Positions 60,871-64,000 of a DNA stretch of 64,000 bases are shown here, in pieces. The stretch is from Entophlyctis helioformis. Its lineage: Eukaryota; Chytridiomycota; Chytridiomycetes; Chytridiales; Chytriomycetaceae. The position numbers and the translations under genes are program-made. Below the pieces are notes generated by a model. The model saw nothing but the letters and a program-made list of their open reading frames with translations. It was not told the DNA's origin and made no database searches. The DNA lies in contig JAHLKH010000136.1 in assembly GCA_025526915.1 (NCBI GenBank), forward strand, positions 1-64,000, read 5' to 3'. Every line of letters starts with the position of its first letter. The stretch's first letter is position 1.

Positions 60871-62125
60871 ATGACGGGCGACTGCGATGATGCTCCGCTG
60901 GCTCCGTCTGCTCCGTCTGTTCAGTCTGCAGCACTTGCACCTGTCGCACTTGCTCCGTGTGGAACAGCCACAGATACACCAACCTCACCAACAACCACTC
61001 GGACGACGACAACGGCAACGACGACGGCCTCGGACACGCCCGCCTTGAATGTCCGAATGGCCCCTCTTCCACACTCTGCATCTGCAACAGCAGCAGCGAC
61101 CTTGCCGCCACTCGCCCACAAGGTACCGCCTGTGCACACACTCTGTTCTATACATCTACACACACACACTCACTCACACACACACGCCAGATGCTGCACT
61201 TCCGCAAGCCCCGCTCGCCCCTCTCGGCCCCGCCGTCCATTGCCCTCAAAGAGTCGCGCCTGCCGCTCGACAAGCATCCCTCGACCATCTCGGGTGCGTC
61301 CTCTTCTGATACTCTCTTCTTCTGCCTCTTCTTCTTCTTCTTCTCTTACACTCTCTCCCTCCCGCAGATCTCGCCCGCTTCTTTGCCGCCCGCTCGGTCC
61401 CCGCCCCCGACCCCGACCCCGACCATGCCGCGGCCCTGTCCCTCTCCTCTCGCCCGCCTTTGACTCGCTCGTCGCGAACCTGGTGCACGAGTCGCCCCTG
61501 CCCCTCGACGCGCTCGTCGCCTCGGTCGCCCTCGCCCTCTGTCCGCCCGCCTTTGACACCCCTTCCGTCCCTCACGCCGGTACGTGCACTGGCCCATCCT
61601 CTCTCCCTCTCTCTCCTTCTCTCCATCTCTCCTTCTCATCCCTTCTCGGACAGATCTGCCGCGCGTCTCGGCTTGGCTGCTCTCGTGCATCCCTCGCATG
61701 GCCGATCGCGTCAACTACGGCTTCTCCCTGCCCGATGGCTCGTCGCCCGCCGTAAGCATTCTCCCCTTCTTTGCGTGCTTGATCCCAACCAACGATCCCG
61801 CTCACTCCTGCCCGTCAATCTACAGAACGTCGCCATCTGGAGGTGGGAGGTCAGAGACCTAAACATCTTTCCCGCGGACCTGCGCAAGCTCGCTTCTGAC
61901 CGCAAAGAGGCACGCCATGCCGCACACTGCGCTCTGGCCGCGTACGTGGACGCCTTGTCGCCCGACGCGCGTGCCCTGCTGTTGCCCCCCGCTGCCGTGT
62001 CGCTTGTCGGCACGGATCCCTCAGGCTCTGCATCGGCTCCCTTGCGGCCGGCTCCCTCTCCGTCTGGCTCGGGCTCTGGATCTGGACCCAAGCGCAAGGC
62101 TGAGCTGGATGCATCGGCTCTCGCT

Positions 62126-62158
<33 letters not shown>

Positions 62159-64000
62159 GCCAAAGAGCGGCTAGCCAAGGAGGCGGAAAAGGCTGCCGAG
62201 AAGCAACGCAAAGAAGATGAACGGGCAGCCGAGAAGCAGCGTAAAGAGGACGAGCGGGCTGCTGAGAAGCAGCGAAAGGAGGACGAAAAGCAAGCCAAGC
62301 GCGTTGAGCGCGACAAAAAGGTTGGATGGTTGCAGATGCTTGGGTGCCAACTGTCAGGATATGTGACCGAGTGAACGACTGGCTGATGCGATGTAATGCG
62401 ATGCGATGGGTCCTGTGAAGGAGGCGGAGAAGAAAGCCATCAAGGATGCAAAGGATGCCAAAGAGGCCCGGGAGGCCGAGGAGCGCGAAAAGAAGAGAAA
62501 GGAGCAGGTGGGCCGCGTCTTGCTTGCTTGCCTGCTTGCAGGCAGCTTCTGAGGGTGCACTCCAAGTACACTCGGAGTGGCTCTCCGTGACTCACACGCA
62601 TACTGCCTGGTGGGACGGGGTGATCGATGTGTACAGCAAGGACAGCAGCGCACGCTGGCAGGCTTCTTTGCCATCAAGCCCAAAGACAAGAAAGCCGACG
62701 GGTCGCCACCGCGCGCTGGAGATCCGGCCGCAGCCATGGCGGCGGACACTTCCAACAGCGACTACGCGGCCCATTTCCACCCGTTCAAGGTCCGCGACAA
62801 CGTGGCGGTCGCGCCGGCCAACGCCTTCTGGCGGCCGCTGGCCGTGCCGCCCGTGGCTGACCTGGGCTCGGCGGATGCGGCCACGTGTCTGGATGCATTT
62901 ACCGAGTTTTGCAGAGCGGCGCGTGCTAGCCGCGTCCCCGCACGCTCGTTACGGCCGCGCAACGTGGCTGTCGACGGCGCGGCCGGTCTGCGGCCGTGGA
63001 AGCTGCTGCAGTTTGCAGAGAACGTCCGGCCGGCCTACTACGGTACGCGACGCGTCTCTCTGACCGACCTGCCGTCTCTGTGCGATGCTGACTGGACATG
63101 TGGACGTGTGGGCGTGTGAACATGCGGGCATGGCAGGCACGTGGTCCAAGACGAGCAGAACGGTCAATGGCCGCCGGCCGTTTGCTCTCGACAGCTCGCT
63201 GCTGGACTATGACGTGGACAGCGAGGCCGAGTGGGAAGAAGACGAGCCGGGCGAAGAGCTCAAGTCTGATGACGATGACGACGAGGACGACGAGGACGAC
63301 CGCATGTCAGCCGCATCCGCCGACGCCGCCGACGATGAGGAAGACGCGTGGCTGGTGCCGCACGGGTACCTGTCGGACGACGAAGGTGCGGGCGACGACC
63401 CCATGTCGGTTGACGATGAGGCGGGGCACGGGGCGGCCAAGAAGCGTGCAGGCACGGCCAAGGGAGCGGCCGGCGACAAGGGCAAGGACAAGGCGTACCA
63501 AGCGCCGAAACGCAAGCAGCTCGAGCCGCTCGTGCCTGTTGTTGTCGGACCGTGGTTTGGCGTTGTGGGTGATCCGCTCGCCTGCACGGACCCGCTCTTT
63601 GCGCTGACTGTCCAGATCATTGGCGGTGAGTGTCTGCCTCTGTCTCTGTCTCTGTGGACGGGTGGATGGACGGCGCTCATGCAATGTGTCTGGCAGATCT
63701 GGGATCGTCCGTCGATCCCCTGATGCGCGTGTTGGCCGTGGACGAGCCCGCCAAGAAGGCGGCCAAGCTGCCCAACCCACGCGCCGTGTTTCCCGACGAG
63801 CACGAAGCCGAGCTGGCCAAGGTGGGCGAATGACTGTCTCCTATCTCTCTCTCTCTTTCTCTCTCTCTCTGTTGTCGTTGCTCGCCAGACGGAGTCGATC
63901 GCTTACACACATCCTGCACCTCCCTGCCAGTTCATCCACGGACGCGAGACGTCGATCCACAAGTTGGTGCAAGAGTTCAAGGACATGTTCCCCGAGCTGC
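60871..64000 (+). CDS. Chromatin assembly factor 1 large subunit (p150/Cac1), cut by window end
   Basis: CAF-1 deposits H3-H4 behind replication forks and binds PCNA. Exons run from ATG 60871 (MTGDCDDAPLAPSAP); the second starts MLHFRKPRSPLSAPP. Later parts are NVAIWRWEVRDLNIFPADLR, a Lys/Glu/Arg helix (KER region) made of repeated EKQRKEDERAA units (about 62170-62330), a PIP box QRTLAGFF (about 62650), LLQFAENVRPAYYG, then across an intron TWSKTSRTVNGRRPFALDSS and LLDYDVDSEAEWEEDEPGEE, the family signature, with a long acidic ED domain. The last exon (GRETSIHKLVQEFKDMFPEL) enters the C-terminal winged-helix region and runs off the window. Around 61441-61475 the frame must shift by one base to keep the coding sequence (ALSLSSRP to FDSLVANLVHESPLPLDAL), which suggests a base error. 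Confidence 0.87.

Overview
This is nuclear DNA of a eukaryote, most likely an early-diverging zoosporic fungus (a chytrid, perhaps Rhizophydiales-like). The evidence is gene content with a fungal and ribosome-biogenesis flavour (NOP9, UTP13/TBL3, a KDM5/Lid2-type demethylase, CAF-1 large subunit, Gef1-type CLC, a RIB3 domain). Genes are packed and GC-rich, with many short introns (about 50-100 nt, GTAAGT/GTGAGT donors, CTGAC/CTAAC branch points, CAG acceptors). The assignment to a lineage is inference. All coordinates come from splicing by eye; exon ends given exactly were checked for phase, the others are approximate.

Layout. 1-2137 (-): truncated member (R1) of an unrecognised gene family made of repeated three-exon cassettes. 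2.2-3.5 kb: decayed mobile-element-like DNA. 3.5-7.0 kb: no supportable gene. 7.0-9.1 kb (+): LRR membrane protein with roughly one LRR per exon. 9.2-10.0 kb: Ty3/gypsy RNase H fragment that stops against the next gene. 10.0-12.25 kb (-): amidohydrolase-like domain fused in frame to DHBP synthase (RIB3). 12.7-17.7 kb (-): USP7-type deubiquitinase. 18.1-18.9 kb (+): Luc7-like fragment. 19.6-22.2 and 22.5-25.4 kb (+): tandem APC-superfamily amino-acid/amine permeases. 25.6-28.3 kb (-): unrecognised low-complexity protein. 28.4-31.2 kb (-): NOP9. 31.6-32.3 kb (-) and 41.6-42.25 kb (+): an inverted pair of near-identical small genes (A1/A2). 32.3-37.1 kb (-): CLC chloride transporter/channel. 37.2-40.7 kb (-): unrecognised low-complexity protein(s). 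42.4-45.8 kb (-): UTP13. 46.0-51.4 kb (+): second cassette gene (R2), with six 776-779 bp cassettes. 52.0-53.3 kb (+): membrane LRR protein. 53.6-60.3 kb (-): KDM5 histone demethylase, divergent from the CAF-1 large subunit (60.9 kb to the right edge, +).

Functional picture. Most of the window is housekeeping: chromatin (KDM5, CAF-1), ribosome biogenesis (NOP9, UTP13), ubiquitin (USP7), transport and riboflavin synthesis. Accessory material is concentrated at the left edge and at 46-53 kb, where the R1/R2 cassette genes lie near LRR genes and transposon debris. The main candidates for something undescribed are the R1/R2 cassette genes (each cassette is 188 codons in three exons, phase 1 at both ends, so it can be copied without breaking frame), the amidohydrolase-RIB3 fusion, the A1/A2 gene-conversion pair, and a CLC whose gating glutamate is glutamine. 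Several single-base frame breaks, some inside obvious housekeeping genes, mean that base-level assembly errors must be considered before calling any gene dead.
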